From Butyrivibrio sp. INlla18 (GTDB lineage Bacteria > Bacillota > Clostridia > Lachnospirales > Lachnospiraceae), in contig NZ_FMXK01000023.1 in NCBI RefSeq assembly GCF_900103635.1, forward strand, positions 1 to 49,048: 49,048 bases of DNA, given 5' to 3'. Shown one piece after another: positions 28,665 through 39,122 of this stretch. The notes under the pieces are model-generated. The model was given only the letters and a program-made list of their open reading frames with translations, searched no databases and was not told the origin of the DNA. Within the stretch, counting starts at the first letter, position 1. Every line of letters starts with the position of its first letter. The position numbers and the translations under genes are program-made.

Positions 28665-28695
28665 AATACCCCTAGGTTTTCTTCCTAGGGGTATT
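28665..28695 (+). terminator. Terminator-like hairpin after jag
   Basis: A 12-bp perfect stem (28665-28676 with 28684-28695), GC-rich core CCCCTAGG. The T tract is weak (ATTTA), so it may be partial or an RNA-processing structure. mnmE begins 31 bp later. Confidence 0.6.
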
Positions 28696-28726
28696 ATTTA
28701 AGTAGAATATTAGTGAGGTTTCATAT

Positions 28727-30148
28727 ATGTCTACTGTTTTGAATAATCTAAACAACGATACAATCTGTGCAATTGCAACTGCTATGTCTGATGCTGGAAT
28801 CGGAATCATCAGAGTTAGTGGTAAAGATGCTGTTTCTATTTGTAATGAAATCTATATTTCTGGTTCTAATAAACATGACCTATTTGATCATGAAGCGAAT
28901 ACCATTAAATATGGATATATTTGTGACGGCGAAAATATCGTTGATGAAGTTATGATCTCATATATGAAAGCCCCTCATAGTTACACCAAAGAAGATGTTA
29001 TTGAGATTAATTCTCACGGCGGAATGCTGATCATGAATCAGATTCTGCAGCTTTTACTTGATCATGGTTGCAGACTTGCAGAACCAGGTGAATTTACAAA
29101 AAGAGCTTTTTTAAATGGTAGGATAGACCTTACCAAAGCAGAAGCTATAATGGATATCATCAGTGCTCAGAATAACTTTGCACTTGAGAGTTCCAGAAGA
29201 CAGCTTCAGGGTAAGATTTCAAATAAGATAAAAGAGATAAGAAAAAAGATTCTTTATCAGATGGCATTCATTGAATCTGCTCTTGATGATCCTGAAAATT
29301 ATGACCTTGATGGTTTTCCTGATAGATTAAAAGAAATAATTAAACCTATTATTTCTGATATTGATAGATTAGTTAGTACAGCGGATGAAGGTAAGATCAG
29401 AAAAGATGGCATTAAAACCGTTATTGTTGGTAAACCAAACGCTGGTAAATCTTCTCTTTTAAATGCACTTACTGGAGATGAGAGGGCGATAGTTACTGAT
29501 ATTGCTGGTACTACTAGAGATATTATTGAAGAGACAGTTAGACTTGGAGACATAGTTCTTCATGTTATTGATACAGCCGGTATTCGAAATACAGATGATG
29601 TAATTGAGAAGATAGGTGTTGATAAAGCAAAGAGTAAAGTTGAAGAAGCTGACCTTGTTTTGTATATTATGGATTCTACTTCTGATACGGATGATGAAGA
29701 TAAAGAAATCATCAGCCTTTGCAAGGATAAGAAGACAATAGTTCTTCTTAATAAGAATGATTTATCTGATGATATTAAAATAACAGAAGATATCGTTCGT
29801 ATGCTGTTTTCATGTTCATCAGATGAGTATTTACCTGTTATTAGTACTTCAATGCTTAAAGGACAGGGAATTGATGAACTCAAAGATGCTGTGTCTAAGC
29901 TTTTCCTTAATGGTGATATTGTTCCAAAGCAGGAAATATATATTACTAACTTAAGGCACAAAGATCTTTTGAGACAAGCTTATGATAGTTTAAATTTAGT
30001 AATTGATAGTATAGACAAAAATCTTTCAGAAGATTTCTTTACTGTTGATCTTACAAATGCTTATGCTTCTTTAGGTGAAATAATTGGTGAAGAAGTTGGA
30101 GACGATCTTGTAGAAGAAATTTTCTCTAAGTTCTGTATGGGTAAATAA
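28727..30148 (+). CDS. mnmE: tRNA modification GTPase MnmE
   Basis: A 473-residue GTPase that, with MnmG, makes the cmnm5 modification at wobble U34. Domain order is an N-terminal folate-binding part (1-125), a helical domain, and a G domain with [21 protein letters not shown] and NKND. The C-terminal Cys motif is FCMGK at the very end. GTGAGG (28713-28718) precedes the ATG. Confidence 0.97.
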   Translation: MSTVLNNLNNDTICAIATAMSDAGIGIIRVSGKDAVSICNEIYISGSNKHDLFDHEANTIKYGYICDGENIVDEVMISYMKAPHSYTKEDVIEINSHGGMLIMNQILQLLLDHGCRLAEPGEFTKRAFLNGRIDLTKAEAIMDIISAQNNFALESSRRQLQGKISNKIKEIRKKILYQMAFIESALDDPENYDLDGFPDRLKEIIKPIISDIDRLVSTADEGKIRKDGIKTVIVGKPNAGKSSLLNALTGDERAIVTDIAGTTRDIIEETVRLGDIVLHVIDTAGIRNTDDVIEKIGVDKAKSKVEEADLVLYIMDSTSDTDDEDKEIISLCKDKKTIVLLNKNDLSDDIKITEDIVRMLFSCSSDEYLPVISTSMLKGQGIDELKDAVSKLFLNGDIVPKQEIYITNLRHKDLLRQAYDSLNLVIDSIDKNLSEDFFTVDLTNAYASLGEIIGEEVGDDLVEEIFSKFCMGK

Positions 30149-30149
30149 G

Positions 30150-32066
30150 ATGATAGATATTAAAGAAAAATTTGATGTAATTGTTGTTGGTGCGGGTCAT
30201 GCTGGATGTGAAGCTGCTCTTGCCTGCAGTAGACTTGGCCTTGAAACAATTATTTTTACTATGAGTGCTGATAATATTGCATTCATGCCTTGTAATCCTC
30301 ATATTGGTGGTTCTTCTAAGGGACATCTTGTTAGAGAAATTGATGCCCTTGGTGGAGAAATGGGTAAAAATATAGATAAGACTTTTTTACAGTCTAAGAT
30401 GCTCAATACTTCTAAGGGCCCAGCTGTTCATTCTCTTAGATGTCAGGCTGATAAGATGGAATACTCTAAAGAGATGAAAAAAGTTTTAGAGCATCAGAAT
30501 CATCTTACTATCAAACAGGCAGAAGTTTCTGAGATTCTTTTTGATGATATTGATGAAGATGGATATATTCATAAGATCACAGGAGTAAAGATTTTTTCAG
30601 GAATCACTTATGAGGCAAAGGCGGTAATTCTTTGTACTGGAACATATCTTAAGAGTAGATGTCTTACAGGTGAAGCAATTACTTACAGCGGACCAAATGG
30701 ACTTCAGCCTTCTAATCTTTTATCTGAATCACTTATGAAAGCTGGTATTGAGCTTAGAAGATTTAAGACAGGAACTCCTGCTCGAATGGATGGTAATACA
30801 ATTGATTATTCTAAAATGTCAGAGCAGTTTGGTGATACACCGGTTGTTCCATTTTCTTTTGATACAGATCCAGAAAGTGTTCAGAGACCACAGGTTTCAT
30901 GCTGGTTGACATATACCAACGAAAAGACACATGAAATAATACGAAATAACATTGATAGATCACCTATCTATGCTGGTATCATCGAAGGCGTTGGTCCTAG
31001 ATATTGTCCTTCTATTGAAGATAAGGTTGTTAAATTCCCAGATCATGAGAGACATCAGGTATTTGTTGAGCCTGAAGGAACTTTTACTAATGAGATGTAT
31101 ATCGATGGAATGTCTTCTTCTTTACCTGAGGATGTTCAGATTGCAATGTATAGAACAGTTCCTGGTTTAGAGAATTGTCGTATTGTAAAAAATGCTTATG
31201 CTATCGAGTATGATTGTCTTTGTCCTGGACAGCTCCATCCTACACTTGAGATAAAAAATATTAAGGGCTTATTCAGTGCTGGACAGTTTAATGGAAGTAG
31301 TGGATATGAAGAAGCTGCAGCTCAAGGACTTTATGCTGGTATCAATGCTGCAATGCAGATTCTTGGTAAGCCATATATTTCTATTGATAGATCTGAAGGT
31401 TATATTGGAGTCTTAGTTGATGACCTTGTAACAAAAGAAAATCTTGAACCATATAGAATGATGACTTCAAGAGCAGAGTACAGACTTTTACTCAGACAGG
31501 ATAATGCTGATATCAGACTTCGTAAGCTTGGATATGAAGTTGGTCTTATTGATGAAGAAAGATATCAAAAGCTTCTTACTAAGATTGATCTTATTGAAAA
31601 GGAAGTTGCTCGTTTAAAGAAAACTGTAGTCGGAGCAAATGCTAAGATTCAGGATTTCATGGAGAGACATAATAGTTCTACTCTTAAGACTGCAACATCT
31701 TTGGCTGAACTTATCTGTAGACCAGAATTTGATTATGAATCTCTAAGTGAGATTGATAGTGAGAGAGTAGAACTTCCAGCTGACGTTATTGAACAGGTTG
31801 AGATTACTATCAGATACGAAGGTTATATTGATAGACAGCAGAGACAGGTGGAACAGTTCAAGAAACTTGAAAAGAAATTAATACCTGCTGATATTGATTA
31901 TGATGATGTTAGTAGCCTTAGGCTTGAAGCGAGACAGAAGCTTAAAAAGTTTAGACCTGTTAATATAGGACAGGCATCTAGAATAGGTGGAGTTAATCCT
32001 GCAGATGTCAGTGTGCTTTTAATTTACCTTGATTCTCTCTATAGAGGAAATGCTGATGAGAAATAA
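30150..32066 (+). CDS. mnmG: tRNA uridine modification enzyme MnmG
   Basis: A 638-residue FAD-dependent partner of MnmE. The FAD-binding [29 protein letters not shown] and [20 protein letters not shown] blocks are all present. It starts one base after the mnmE stop. Its 3' end overlaps the rsmG start. Confidence 0.97.
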   Translation: MIDIKEKFDVIVVGAGHAGCEAALACSRLGLETIIFTMSADNIAFMPCNPHIGGSSKGHLVREIDALGGEMGKNIDKTFLQSKMLNTSKGPAVHSLRCQADKMEYSKEMKKVLEHQNHLTIKQAEVSEILFDDIDEDGYIHKITGVKIFSGITYEAKAVILCTGTYLKSRCLTGEAITYSGPNGLQPSNLLSESLMKAGIELRRFKTGTPARMDGNTIDYSKMSEQFGDTPVVPFSFDTDPESVQRPQVSCWLTYTNEKTHEIIRNNIDRSPIYAGIIEGVGPRYCPSIEDKVVKFPDHERHQVFVEPEGTFTNEMYIDGMSSSLPEDVQIAMYRTVPGLENCRIVKNAYAIEYDCLCPGQLHPTLEIKNIKGLFSAGQFNGSSGYEEAAAQGLYAGINAAMQILGKPYISIDRSEGYIGVLVDDLVTKENLEPYRMMTSRAEYRLLLRQDNADIRLRKLGYEVGLIDEERYQKLLTKIDLIEKEVARLKKTVVGANAKIQDFMERHNSSTLKTATSLAELICRPEFDYESLSEIDSERVELPADVIEQVEITIRYEGYIDRQQRQVEQFKKLEKKLIPADIDYDDVSSLRLEARQKLKKFRPVNIGQASRIGGVNPADVSVLLIYLDSLYRGNADEK

Positions 32067-32793
32067 ATACGAACTTATGCTAAAAGATTTTTCTGAACTT
32101 GGAATAGAACTATCTGATAAGCAGCTTGATCAATTTAATAAATACTATGAACTTCTCATTAAGTGGAATGAAGTAATGAATCTTACAGCTATCACAGAGT
32201 TTCAAGATGTATGTAAGCTTCACTTTGTTGATAGTGTTTCATCATGCAAGTATTTTGATTTTAATAAATCCGATTTTAGTCTTATCGATGTTGGTACTGG
32301 AGCAGGATTTCCTAGTGTACCTCTTAAGATTGTTTTTCCTCATTTGAATATGACATTACTTGATTCACTTAATAAGAGACTTAACTTTTTGAATGAAGTA
32401 ATAGATGAACTTGGTCTTAATTCAGAGGGAAGTATCAAGACACTTCACGGAAGAGCAGAAGATTATTCTTCTACAAAACCTGATTCTCTTCGTGAAACTT
32501 TTGATATTTCTGTTTCTAGAGCAGTAGCCAATATGTCTACTTTATCTGAGTATTGTTTACCTTATGTAAAAGTAGGTGGAACATTTATCGCTTATAAGAG
32601 TGAAAAAGCTGCGGATGAACTTAACGCAGCTAAGGGTGCAATTCATCTATTAGGTGGCAGGCTTCTTTCAGCAAATGATTTCATGCTTCCTAATTCAGAT
32701 ATTAGTAGGATTATCTGTTTGGTTGAAAAGAAAGAAAACACATCAAAGAAGTATCCTCGTAAAGCAGGAGTTCCTTCTAAACAACCACTTTAA
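32056..32793 (+). CDS. rsmG: 16S rRNA (guanine527-N7)-methyltransferase RsmG
   Basis: A 245-residue SAM-dependent methyltransferase. The SAM-binding [17 protein letters not shown], the [17 protein letters not shown] block and [18 protein letters not shown] are diagnostic. The ATG at 32056 is chosen because AGAGGAAA lies six bases upstream; it overlaps the mnmG stop by 11 bp. Confidence 0.95.
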   Translation: MRNKYELMLKDFSELGIELSDKQLDQFNKYYELLIKWNEVMNLTAITEFQDVCKLHFVDSVSSCKYFDFNKSDFSLIDVGTGAGFPSVPLKIVFPHLNMTLLDSLNKRLNFLNEVIDELGLNSEGSIKTLHGRAEDYSSTKPDSLRETFDISVSRAVANMSTLSEYCLPYVKVGGTFIAYKSEKAADELNAAKGAIHLLGGRLLSANDFMLPNSDISRIICLVEKKENTSKKYPRKAGVPSKQPL

Positions 32794-32828
32794 TATATCT
32801 AGTGTTCATATGTTGCAGTTGATGAAAA

Positions 32829-32844
32829 TGTTTCACGTGAAACA
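32829..32844. other. parS site 1
   Basis: A perfect 16-bp palindrome TGTTTCACGTGAAACA, exactly the conserved bacterial parS consensus recognised by ParB. It lies 36 bp downstream of rsmG. Confidence 0.97.
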
Positions 32845-32876
32845 TTCAAATTAAAAAAAATCATGATACAAATAAT

Positions 32877-32892
32877 TGTTTCACGTGAAACA
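32877..32892. other. parS site 2
   Basis: A second perfect TGTTTCACGTGAAACA, 48 bp from the first (start to start). Both lie in the 292-bp rsmG-parA spacer, about 7 kb from oriC. Confidence 0.97.
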
Positions 32893-32990
32893 TTAATACC
32901 CAAGATATTGTAAAAAGAATCGTGAAACATTAATAAAACGTGAGAATTGTATTGTGAAACTGAACAATTTAGGTATACAAGATATTGTAA
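32884..32990 (+). repeat. Decayed parS repeats and direct repeats
   Basis: CGTGAAACATTAATA occurs at 32884-32898 and again at 32921-32935. CAAGATATTGTAA occurs at 32901-32913 and 32978-32990. A weaker half-site TTGTGAAAC lies near 32952. Together they look like a duplicated parS unit in which the later copies have lost the left half of the palindrome. Confidence 0.6.
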
Positions 32991-33085
32991 TAAAGAAAAA
33001 GTATTTGGAAAATACACTCAGGGATGAGTCTATATAAGAATAATTATGATATAATCACATTAGTGTGTTAGATTTAGGAGGAATG

Positions 33086-33862
33086 ATGGGAAGAGTTATT
33101 GCTATTGCAAACCAGAAGGGCGGAGTTGGTAAGACTACAACATCCATCAACTTATCAGCTGCTCTTGCTGAAAGAGGAAAAAAGGTATTAGTCATCGACA
33201 CAGATCCACAGGGTAATACAACTAGTGGTTTTGGATTAGACAAGAATGAATTAGAGAACACAATCTACGAACTTATGATAGGAGAGTGTTCCACAGAAGA
33301 AGCAATTAAAGAAAATGTAGTTGAGGGATTAGATGGAGTAGATATCATCCCATCAAATGTAAATCTTGCAGCTGTAGAGATTGAGTTGATCGATGCAGAG
33401 CAGAAAGAATACATTCTTAGAGAAGCAATCAGTAATGTGAAAGACAACTACGATTTTATTATAATTGATTGCCCACCATCACTTAGTATGTTAACAGTTA
33501 ATGCTATGACAACTGCTAACACAGTATTAGTTCCAATTCAGTGTGAGTATTACGCACTTGAAGGACTTAGTCAGTTAGTACATACAGTTAACCTGGTAAA
33601 AGATAGACTTAATCCTGAACTTGAGATGGAAGGTGTAGTATTTACTATGTTTGATTCAAGAACAAACCTTTCACTTCAGGTAGTAGAGAATGTAAAAGAG
33701 CACATTCAGGAAAATGTTTACAAGACAATTATTCCTAGAAATATTAGATTAGCAGAAGCTCCAAGTTATGGACTTCCAATTAATGTATACGAACCAAAAT
33801 CTGCTGGTGCAGAAGCATACAGATTATTAGCAGATGAAGTAATAGATAGAATATTTGAGTAA
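33086..33862 (+). CDS. parA: Chromosome partition ATPase ParA/Soj
   Basis: A 258-residue ParA ATPase. The deviant Walker A KGGVGKTT is at the N-terminus (IAIANQKGGVGKTTTSINLS); DFIIIDCPPSLSMLTVNA is the Walker B region. The second ATG (33086) is chosen because AGGAGG (33076-33081) is correctly spaced for it. A TATAAT lies at 33050-33055. parB follows after 13 bp. Confidence 0.97.
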   Translation: MGRVIAIANQKGGVGKTTTSINLSAALAERGKKVLVIDTDPQGNTTSGFGLDKNELENTIYELMIGECSTEEAIKENVVEGLDGVDIIPSNVNLAAVEIELIDAEQKEYILREAISNVKDNYDFIIIDCPPSLSMLTVNAMTTANTVLVPIQCEYYALEGLSQLVHTVNLVKDRLNPELEMEGVVFTMFDSRTNLSLQVVENVKEHIQENVYKTIIPRNIRLAEAPSYGLPINVYEPKSAGAEAYRLLADEVIDRIFE

Positions 33863-33875
33863 GTTGGAGGGGAAA

Positions 33876-34778
33876 ATGGCAGTACCAAAGAACGCAAAGA
33901 GGGGACTAGGAAAAGGACTCGATTCAATAATTCCAGCAAAAGTTGCTACTACAGCAAAAAAACCTGAAGCTGTAACACCACCTGTTGATGGACAAGTAGT
34001 TAAACTCAACATTACAAAGATTGAGCCAAACAGAAGTCAGCCAAGAAAGACTTTTGATGAGGATACATTGATTGAACTTGCAGATTCAATCAAACAGTTC
34101 GGAATCATCAATCCTCTTATTGTTACAGATAAGAAAGACCACTATGAAATAGTTGGTGGTGAGAGAAGATGGAGAGCAGCTAAGAAAGCTGGTCTCAAAG
34201 AAGTTCCAGTAATAATCAAAGATCTCACTGAGCAGGAGATTGCTGAGATTGGTCTTATCGATAATATTCAGAGAGAAGACATCAATCCTATTGAAGAAGC
34301 TCTTGCTTATAAAAAGCTCATTGACGACTTTGGATATACTCAGGACGTTGTAGCTGATAAAGTATCAAAGAGCAGAGTAACAATTACAAACTCTCTTAGA
34401 CTATTAAAACTTTGTGATCATGTTAGACAGATGGTCATTGAAGGTAAGATTTCAACAGGACATGCTAGAGCACTTATCTCAATTGAAAATGAAGAAGAGC
34501 AGATCACACTTGCTCAGAAAGTTTTTGATGAGAAGCTCAGTGTTCGTGAAACAGAAAAGCTTGTTAAGAATCTTGGTAAGACACCAAAGTCAAAAAAGAC
34601 AGTTGCTAACAAGGCAAGCCTTGACGCAGTATATTCTAGCCTTTCAGAAAAATGCAAACAGGCAATTGGAACCAAGGTAGAAATTATCTCCAAAGGTGAT
34701 GGAACAGGAAAGATTGAAATTGAATTCTATAGTAATGACGATCTTGAAAAAATCACTGATAGACTTTGTAAAGGATGA
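33876..34778 (+). CDS. parB: Chromosome partition protein ParB/Spo0J
   Basis: A 300-residue ParB that loads at parS as a CTP-dependent clamp. The CTP-binding GGERRWRAAKKAG and DNIQREDINPIEEALAY motifs and the HTH DVVADKVSKSRVTITNSLRL are intact. ATG 33876 follows GGAGG at 33866-33870; a TTG seven codons upstream is rejected. Its targets are the two parS sites upstream of parA. Confidence 0.97.
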   Translation: MAVPKNAKRGLGKGLDSIIPAKVATTAKKPEAVTPPVDGQVVKLNITKIEPNRSQPRKTFDEDTLIELADSIKQFGIINPLIVTDKKDHYEIVGGERRWRAAKKAGLKEVPVIIKDLTEQEIAEIGLIDNIQREDINPIEEALAYKKLIDDFGYTQDVVADKVSKSRVTITNSLRLLKLCDHVRQMVIEGKISTGHARALISIENEEEQITLAQKVFDEKLSVRETEKLVKNLGKTPKSKKTVANKASLDAVYSSLSEKCKQAIGTKVEIISKGDGTGKIEIEFYSNDDLEKITDRLCKG

Positions 34779-34791
34779 ATGGAGATAAAAC

Positions 34792-35313
34792 ATGAATAGC
34801 GAATTATTTAACTTACTTGGAATTGGAAATCTTGACCCAGCTTATTTATTTATCGCAGCATTTGTACTTATTCTGATATTACTTGTTTTGCTTATTGTAA
34901 CAAGAGTGAAATTCAGAAAGCTCGAGAAAAAATATAATAAGTTCATGCAGGGTAAAGAAGCTCAGTCACTTGAAGATGAAATCGTTGGACTCTTCCATGA
35001 CAACAGACTCATAAGAAGTGAAAATGAGAAAAATAGAAAAGACATCATCGACATCAATAAGAGAATGGCTAGAACATTCCAGAAGATTGGACTTGAGAAA
35101 TACGACGCTTTCAATCAGAGCGGAGGAAAGCTCAGTTTTGCACTTTGTCTTTTAGATGAAAGTGATAATGGTTTCCTTCTCAACTCAGTTCATGGAACAG
35201 ACGGAATCAATTATTCATATTCAAAAGAAATCAATGCCGGAATGGCAGATGTTGAGTTAAGTGGAGAAGAGAAAAAAGCTCTTGACCTAGCTCTCGGCAG
35301 TACCAGCAGATAA
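34792..35313 (+). CDS. DUF4446 family membrane protein
   Basis: A 173-residue protein with one membrane segment (about 18-38), a coiled-coil-prone basic region (about 40-105) and a soluble domain with KYDAFNQSGGKLSFALCLLD, typical of DUF4446. This family commonly follows parB in Clostridia; no function is known. It is 13 bp downstream of parB and probably in its operon. Confidence 0.85.
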   Translation: MNSELFNLLGIGNLDPAYLFIAAFVLILILLVLLIVTRVKFRKLEKKYNKFMQGKEAQSLEDEIVGLFHDNRLIRSENEKNRKDIIDINKRMARTFQKIGLEKYDAFNQSGGKLSFALCLLDESDNGFLLNSVHGTDGINYSYSKEINAGMADVELSGEEKKALDLALGSTSR

Positions 35314-35383
35314 GCTATAAATAGCAATAAATTAAATTGCTTAAAATATATTTATATAAATATTTAACTTGGAGGAGATCGAA

Positions 35384-36670
35384 ATGATCGACATTAAATT
35401 TTTACGTGAAAATCCAGATGTGGTAAGAGAAAACATCAAGAAAAAATTCCAGGATGAGAAGCTTCCTCTTGTAGATGAAGTAATCAAGTTGGATGAAGAG
35501 AGAAGAACAAACCAGCAGAAGGCTGACGAGATCCGTTCTCACAGAAACAAGATTTCTAAGGAAATCGGTGGACTTATGGCTCAGGGCAAAAAAGATGAAG
35601 CTATGGCCCTCAAGGATGAAATAGCAAAAGAAGCTGCAGAGCTTGAGAATCTTGAAGCAAAGCAGAAAGAACTTGATGAGCAGGTTACAAATAAGATGAT
35701 GATCATTCCACAGATCATCGATGAGACAGTACCTATTGGAAAAGATGATTCACAGAACGTTGAGATTCAGAAGTACGGTGATCCAGTAGTTCCTGAATTT
35801 GAGATTCCATATCACACAGATATCATGGAGAGATTCGATGGTATCGACCTTGACGCAGCTAGAAGAGTTGCAGGTAACGGATTCTATTATCTCATGGGTG
35901 ACATCGCAAGACTTCACTCAGCAGTTATCTCTTATGCAAGAGATTTCATGATCGACAGAGGATTTACATACTGCGTACCACCTTTCATGATCCATGGAAA
36001 CGTAGTAGCAGGTGTTATGAGCTTCCCAGAAATGGAAGCAATGATGTATAAGATCGAAGGTGAAGACCTTTATCTTATCGGAACAAGTGAACACTCAATG
36101 ATCGGTAAGTTCATTGACCAGATCATTCCTGAAGAAGAGATGCCAAAGGCACTTACAAGCTACTCACCATGCTTCAGAAAAGAGAAGGGTGCTCACGGTA
36201 TTGAAGAGAGAGGTGTTTACAGAATTCACCAGTTTGAGAAGCAGGAGATGGTAGTAATCTGTAAGCCAGAAGAATCAAAAGAATGGTATGACAAGCTTTG
36301 GAAGAATACAGTAGATCTTTTCAGATCTATGGATATTCCTGTTCGTACACTTGAGTGCTGCTCAGGAGACCTTGCAGACCTTAAGTGCAAGTCATGTGAT
36401 GTAGAAGCTTGGTCACCAAGACAGAAGAAGTACTTCGAAGTTGGTAGCTGCTCAAATCTTGGAGATGCTCAGGCTAGAAGACTTAAGATCAGAATCAAGG
36501 GTAAGGATGGAAACTACCTTGCTCATACACTTAATAATACTGTTGTTGCTCCACCAAGAATGCTCATCGCATTCCTTGAGAACAATCTTCAGGCAGATGG
36601 AAGTGTTAGAATTCCTGAAGTTCTGCGTCCATACATGGGTGGAAAAGAAGTACTTGTTCCAACAAAGTAA
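35384..36670 (+). CDS. serS: Seryl-tRNA synthetase
   Basis: A 428-residue class II synthetase. The N-terminal coiled-coil arm (30-105) and motifs 2 and 3 (CFRKEKGAHGIEERGVYRIH, and NNTVVAPPRMLIAFLENN) are complete. ATG 35384 (MIDIKFLREN) follows GGAGGAG at 35371-35377. The upstream spacer is only 70 bp and has no T-box. Confidence 0.97.
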   Translation: MIDIKFLRENPDVVRENIKKKFQDEKLPLVDEVIKLDEERRTNQQKADEIRSHRNKISKEIGGLMAQGKKDEAMALKDEIAKEAAELENLEAKQKELDEQVTNKMMIIPQIIDETVPIGKDDSQNVEIQKYGDPVVPEFEIPYHTDIMERFDGIDLDAARRVAGNGFYYLMGDIARLHSAVISYARDFMIDRGFTYCVPPFMIHGNVVAGVMSFPEMEAMMYKIEGEDLYLIGTSEHSMIGKFIDQIIPEEEMPKALTSYSPCFRKEKGAHGIEERGVYRIHQFEKQEMVVICKPEESKEWYDKLWKNTVDLFRSMDIPVRTLECCSGDLADLKCKSCDVEAWSPRQKKYFEVGSCSNLGDAQARRLKIRIKGKDGNYLAHTLNNTVVAPPRMLIAFLENNLQADGSVRIPEVLRPYMGGKEVLVPTK

Positions 36671-36706
36671 TTAAGTAAAAGGCATTAGAAAAGAGGTGAA
36701 ATCTCA

Positions 36707-37594
36707 TTGCACAAATTCTTGCGAGCAGTTGGATTTTCCAATCTGAAGGATAGAAAAGAATTAACAAAACTTATAACAGACACGATCCAGGAAGCAAGAA
36801 AGCGTTCATATGTCACAACAGATGAGAATATGATCCTAGCTGAGTTTGCAAGAGATTACGCTGATGGAATAGGACTAGCAGTCTGTGGTGAATTTGATGA
36901 GGAAGATAAATTCGTTTACGAATATTATTATCCTTATCTTGTTCCAACAGGCATTAGTACAGAAGAAGACATCAATGTCGAAAGGCACGCAGCACAGTAT
37001 TCTTATGCTGGAGTGTGTAATGAACCAAGACTTGGTGTAACACTTATTTTCTATCTTCAGAATATGATCCCATACGTTAAGTATGAGAATGAAGACCATT
37101 TCCCAATAAGAGGAACTACTCTTAGCCTTTCATCACTATCAACCAAAGGTCAGATAATGATGCCAATAGCTAAGACTGAAGAAGAAAAAGAAGTAGCAAA
37201 AAAGAAAACTAATTATAGAAATAAACTCATTAACAATGCACGAAGAGGCGATGAGACAGCAATTGAATCTCTGACTCTTGATGATATGGATCTTTATACA
37301 ACTCTTTCCAAAAAGATTAGAAAGCAGGATGTATATAGTCTTGTTGATACGTACTTTATGCCATATGGTGTTGAGTGCGATCAGTATTCAGTTCTTGGAG
37401 AGATTGTTGAGGCAAAAAAAGTAGAAAACTTCCTCACCAAAGAAACTGTTCATATCATGAAAGTAAATTGTAATGATCTTGAATTTGATGTCTGCATCAA
37501 TGAAAAGGATCTCTTAGGAGAGCCTGCAGTAGGCAGAAGATTCAAAGGTAATATCTGGATGCAGGGTTATATCAACTTCCCAGATACCAACTAA
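36707..37594 (+). CDS. DUF3881 family protein
   Basis: A 295-residue soluble protein starting with TTG at 36707 (MHKFLRAVGFSN). I recognise the opening and length as DUF3881, a family I know mainly from Lachnospiraceae. No catalytic motif is apparent. It is 36 bp after serS and 17 bp before deoD, so it is likely cotranscribed with both. Function unknown. Confidence 0.65.
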   Translation: MHKFLRAVGFSNLKDRKELTKLITDTIQEARKRSYVTTDENMILAEFARDYADGIGLAVCGEFDEEDKFVYEYYYPYLVPTGISTEEDINVERHAAQYSYAGVCNEPRLGVTLIFYLQNMIPYVKYENEDHFPIRGTTLSLSSLSTKGQIMMPIAKTEEEKEVAKKKTNYRNKLINNARRGDETAIESLTLDDMDLYTTLSKKIRKQDVYSLVDTYFMPYGVECDQYSVLGEIVEAKKVENFLTKETVHIMKVNCNDLEFDVCINEKDLLGEPAVGRRFKGNIWMQGYINFPDTN

Positions 37595-37611
37595 AGAAAA
37601 GGAGAAAACAA

Positions 37612-38319
37612 ATGGCAACACCACACAATAGCGCTGAAAAAGGTGATATTGCAAAAACAGTCTTAATGCCTGGTGACCCACTTAGAGCTAAATTTATTGC
37701 AGAGACATTCCTTACAGATGTAAAGTGTTTCAATGAAGTAAGAGGAATGCTCGGATTCACAGGTAAGTATGAAGGAAAAGAAGTTTCTGTAATGGGACAC
37801 GGAATGGGAATCCCATCAATAGGAATTTATACATACGAACTTTTCAATTTCTATGATGTAGACAACATCATCAGAGTTGGAAGTGCCGGTGGTTTGCAGG
37901 ACGATGTAAATGTAATGGACATCGTATTTGCAATGGGAGCTCACACAGATTCAAATTACGGATTCCAGTTCGGACTTCCTGGAACATTTGCACCAACAGC
38001 ATCTTTCAATATCTTAGAGAAGGCTGTTGCTCTTGCAAAAGAAAAAGGTGTTAAGTATCACGTAGGTGATGTTCTTTCATCTGATGCTTTCTACAAGAAG
38101 TGCAACGAGAGCGAGCTATACAGAAACGTAGGAGCCCTTGCAGTAGAGATGGAAACACCAGCTCTTTACATGAACGCAGCTGAGGCACACAAGAATGCCC
38201 TCACAATTCTTACAATTTCTGATCACCTTTTCAAGAGCGGAGAGCTTTCTGCAGAAGAGAGACAGACAAGCTTCACAGATATGATGGAAATCGCACTTAA
38301 GACAGCAATTCAGCTTTGA
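37612..38319 (+). CDS. deoD: Purine nucleoside phosphorylase DeoD
   Basis: A 235-residue trimer/hexamer-type phosphorylase that splits purine nucleosides. Phosphate-binding LMPGDPLRAKFIAETFL (about 19-35), VGSAGGL and the ribose-binding VEMETPALYMNAA are family signatures; LTISDHLF carries the catalytic Asp. AAGGAG precedes the ATG. A terminator follows. Confidence 0.95.
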   Translation: MATPHNSAEKGDIAKTVLMPGDPLRAKFIAETFLTDVKCFNEVRGMLGFTGKYEGKEVSVMGHGMGIPSIGIYTYELFNFYDVDNIIRVGSAGGLQDDVNVMDIVFAMGAHTDSNYGFQFGLPGTFAPTASFNILEKAVALAKEKGVKYHVGDVLSSDAFYKKCNESELYRNVGALAVEMETPALYMNAAEAHKNALTILTISDHLFKSGELSAEERQTSFTDMMEIALKTAIQL

Positions 38320-38334
38320 TCAAAATGTGTATAG

Positions 38335-38372
38335 AGTGGAACTTTGAGAGATTTCAAGGTTCCACTTTTTTT
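38335..38372 (+). terminator. Terminator after deoD
   Basis: A 13-bp stem with one G-U pair (38335-38347 with 38354-38366), 6-nt loop, and T7. It leaves only 13 bp before the response regulator start, so it stands directly in that gene's leader. Confidence 0.85.
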
Positions 38373-38385
38373 AAAAGGAGAAGCC

Positions 38386-39093
38386 ATGAATATTTTTTTA
38401 CTAGAAGATGATGACGCAATCGGCATAGGGCTGAAATATTCATTAGAAAAAGAAGGCTATAACGTAACCCTTACAAAATCTGTAGCTAAGGCAAAAGAAT
38501 CATTTGAAGAAAAGAAAAATGATCTTTGCATTTTGGATATTAATCTACCAGATGGTAATGGCTACGAAGTTTGTAAATACATAAAAGAAAAAGAAGATGT
38601 ACCAGTAATCTTCTTAACTGCCAGTGACGCAGAAGTAAATGTTGTCATGGGACTAGAGATGGGAGCAGATGACTACGTTTGCAAGCCATTCAGGATAGGT
38701 GAACTCATGGCAAGGATCAAGACTGTTCTCAGAAGAGCTGGAAAGAATCAGTCAGTTCAAGAGGCAAATGATAACATCATTAAGATAAACAACGTAAATA
38801 TCTACACAAACGAAGCTAAGGTAACAATAACAAAGGAAACGGAAGGCGTAGAAGAGCCAGTAGAGCTTACCGCCTTAGAATATAGATTACTTCTGACATT
38901 TTGTAATAACAGAGGAACAGTTCTTTCTAGAAATAAGTTGTTAGAAGATATGTGGGATGTAAGCGGAGACTTCGTAAACGACAACACACTTACCGTTTAT
39001 ATCAAAAGACTTCGTGACAAGATAGAAAAAGATCCTACAAATCCAGAGATAATAAAAACTGTGCGTGGACTTGGATATATTGTGGATAAGTAA
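38386..39093 (+). CDS. OmpR-family response regulator
   Basis: A 235-residue regulator. The receiver domain (1-118) has acidic LEDDDAIG, the phospho-acceptor Asp in CILDINLPDGNGYE and the Lys in VCKPFRIGE. The winged-helix domain ends TVYIKRLRDKIEKDPTNPEI. ATG 38386 follows AAAGGAG. The kinase gene lies 29 bp downstream. The closest-layout relatives control peptide-detoxifying ABC transporters, as here. Confidence 0.92.
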   Translation: MNIFLLEDDDAIGIGLKYSLEKEGYNVTLTKSVAKAKESFEEKKNDLCILDINLPDGNGYEVCKYIKEKEDVPVIFLTASDAEVNVVMGLEMGADDYVCKPFRIGELMARIKTVLRRAGKNQSVQEANDNIIKINNVNIYTNEAKVTITKETEGVEEPVELTALEYRLLLTFCNNRGTVLSRNKLLEDMWDVSGDFVNDNTLTVYIKRLRDKIEKDPTNPEIIKTVRGLGYIVDK

Positions 39094-39122
39094 TAGGCAA
39101 CAAGCCAAAGTTGGGGACAATT

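Noticed and set aside
35314..35383. T-box riboswitch expected before serS in a Firmicute
   Set aside because: The spacer is 70 bp and shows no T-box conserved sequence, specifier stem or terminator.
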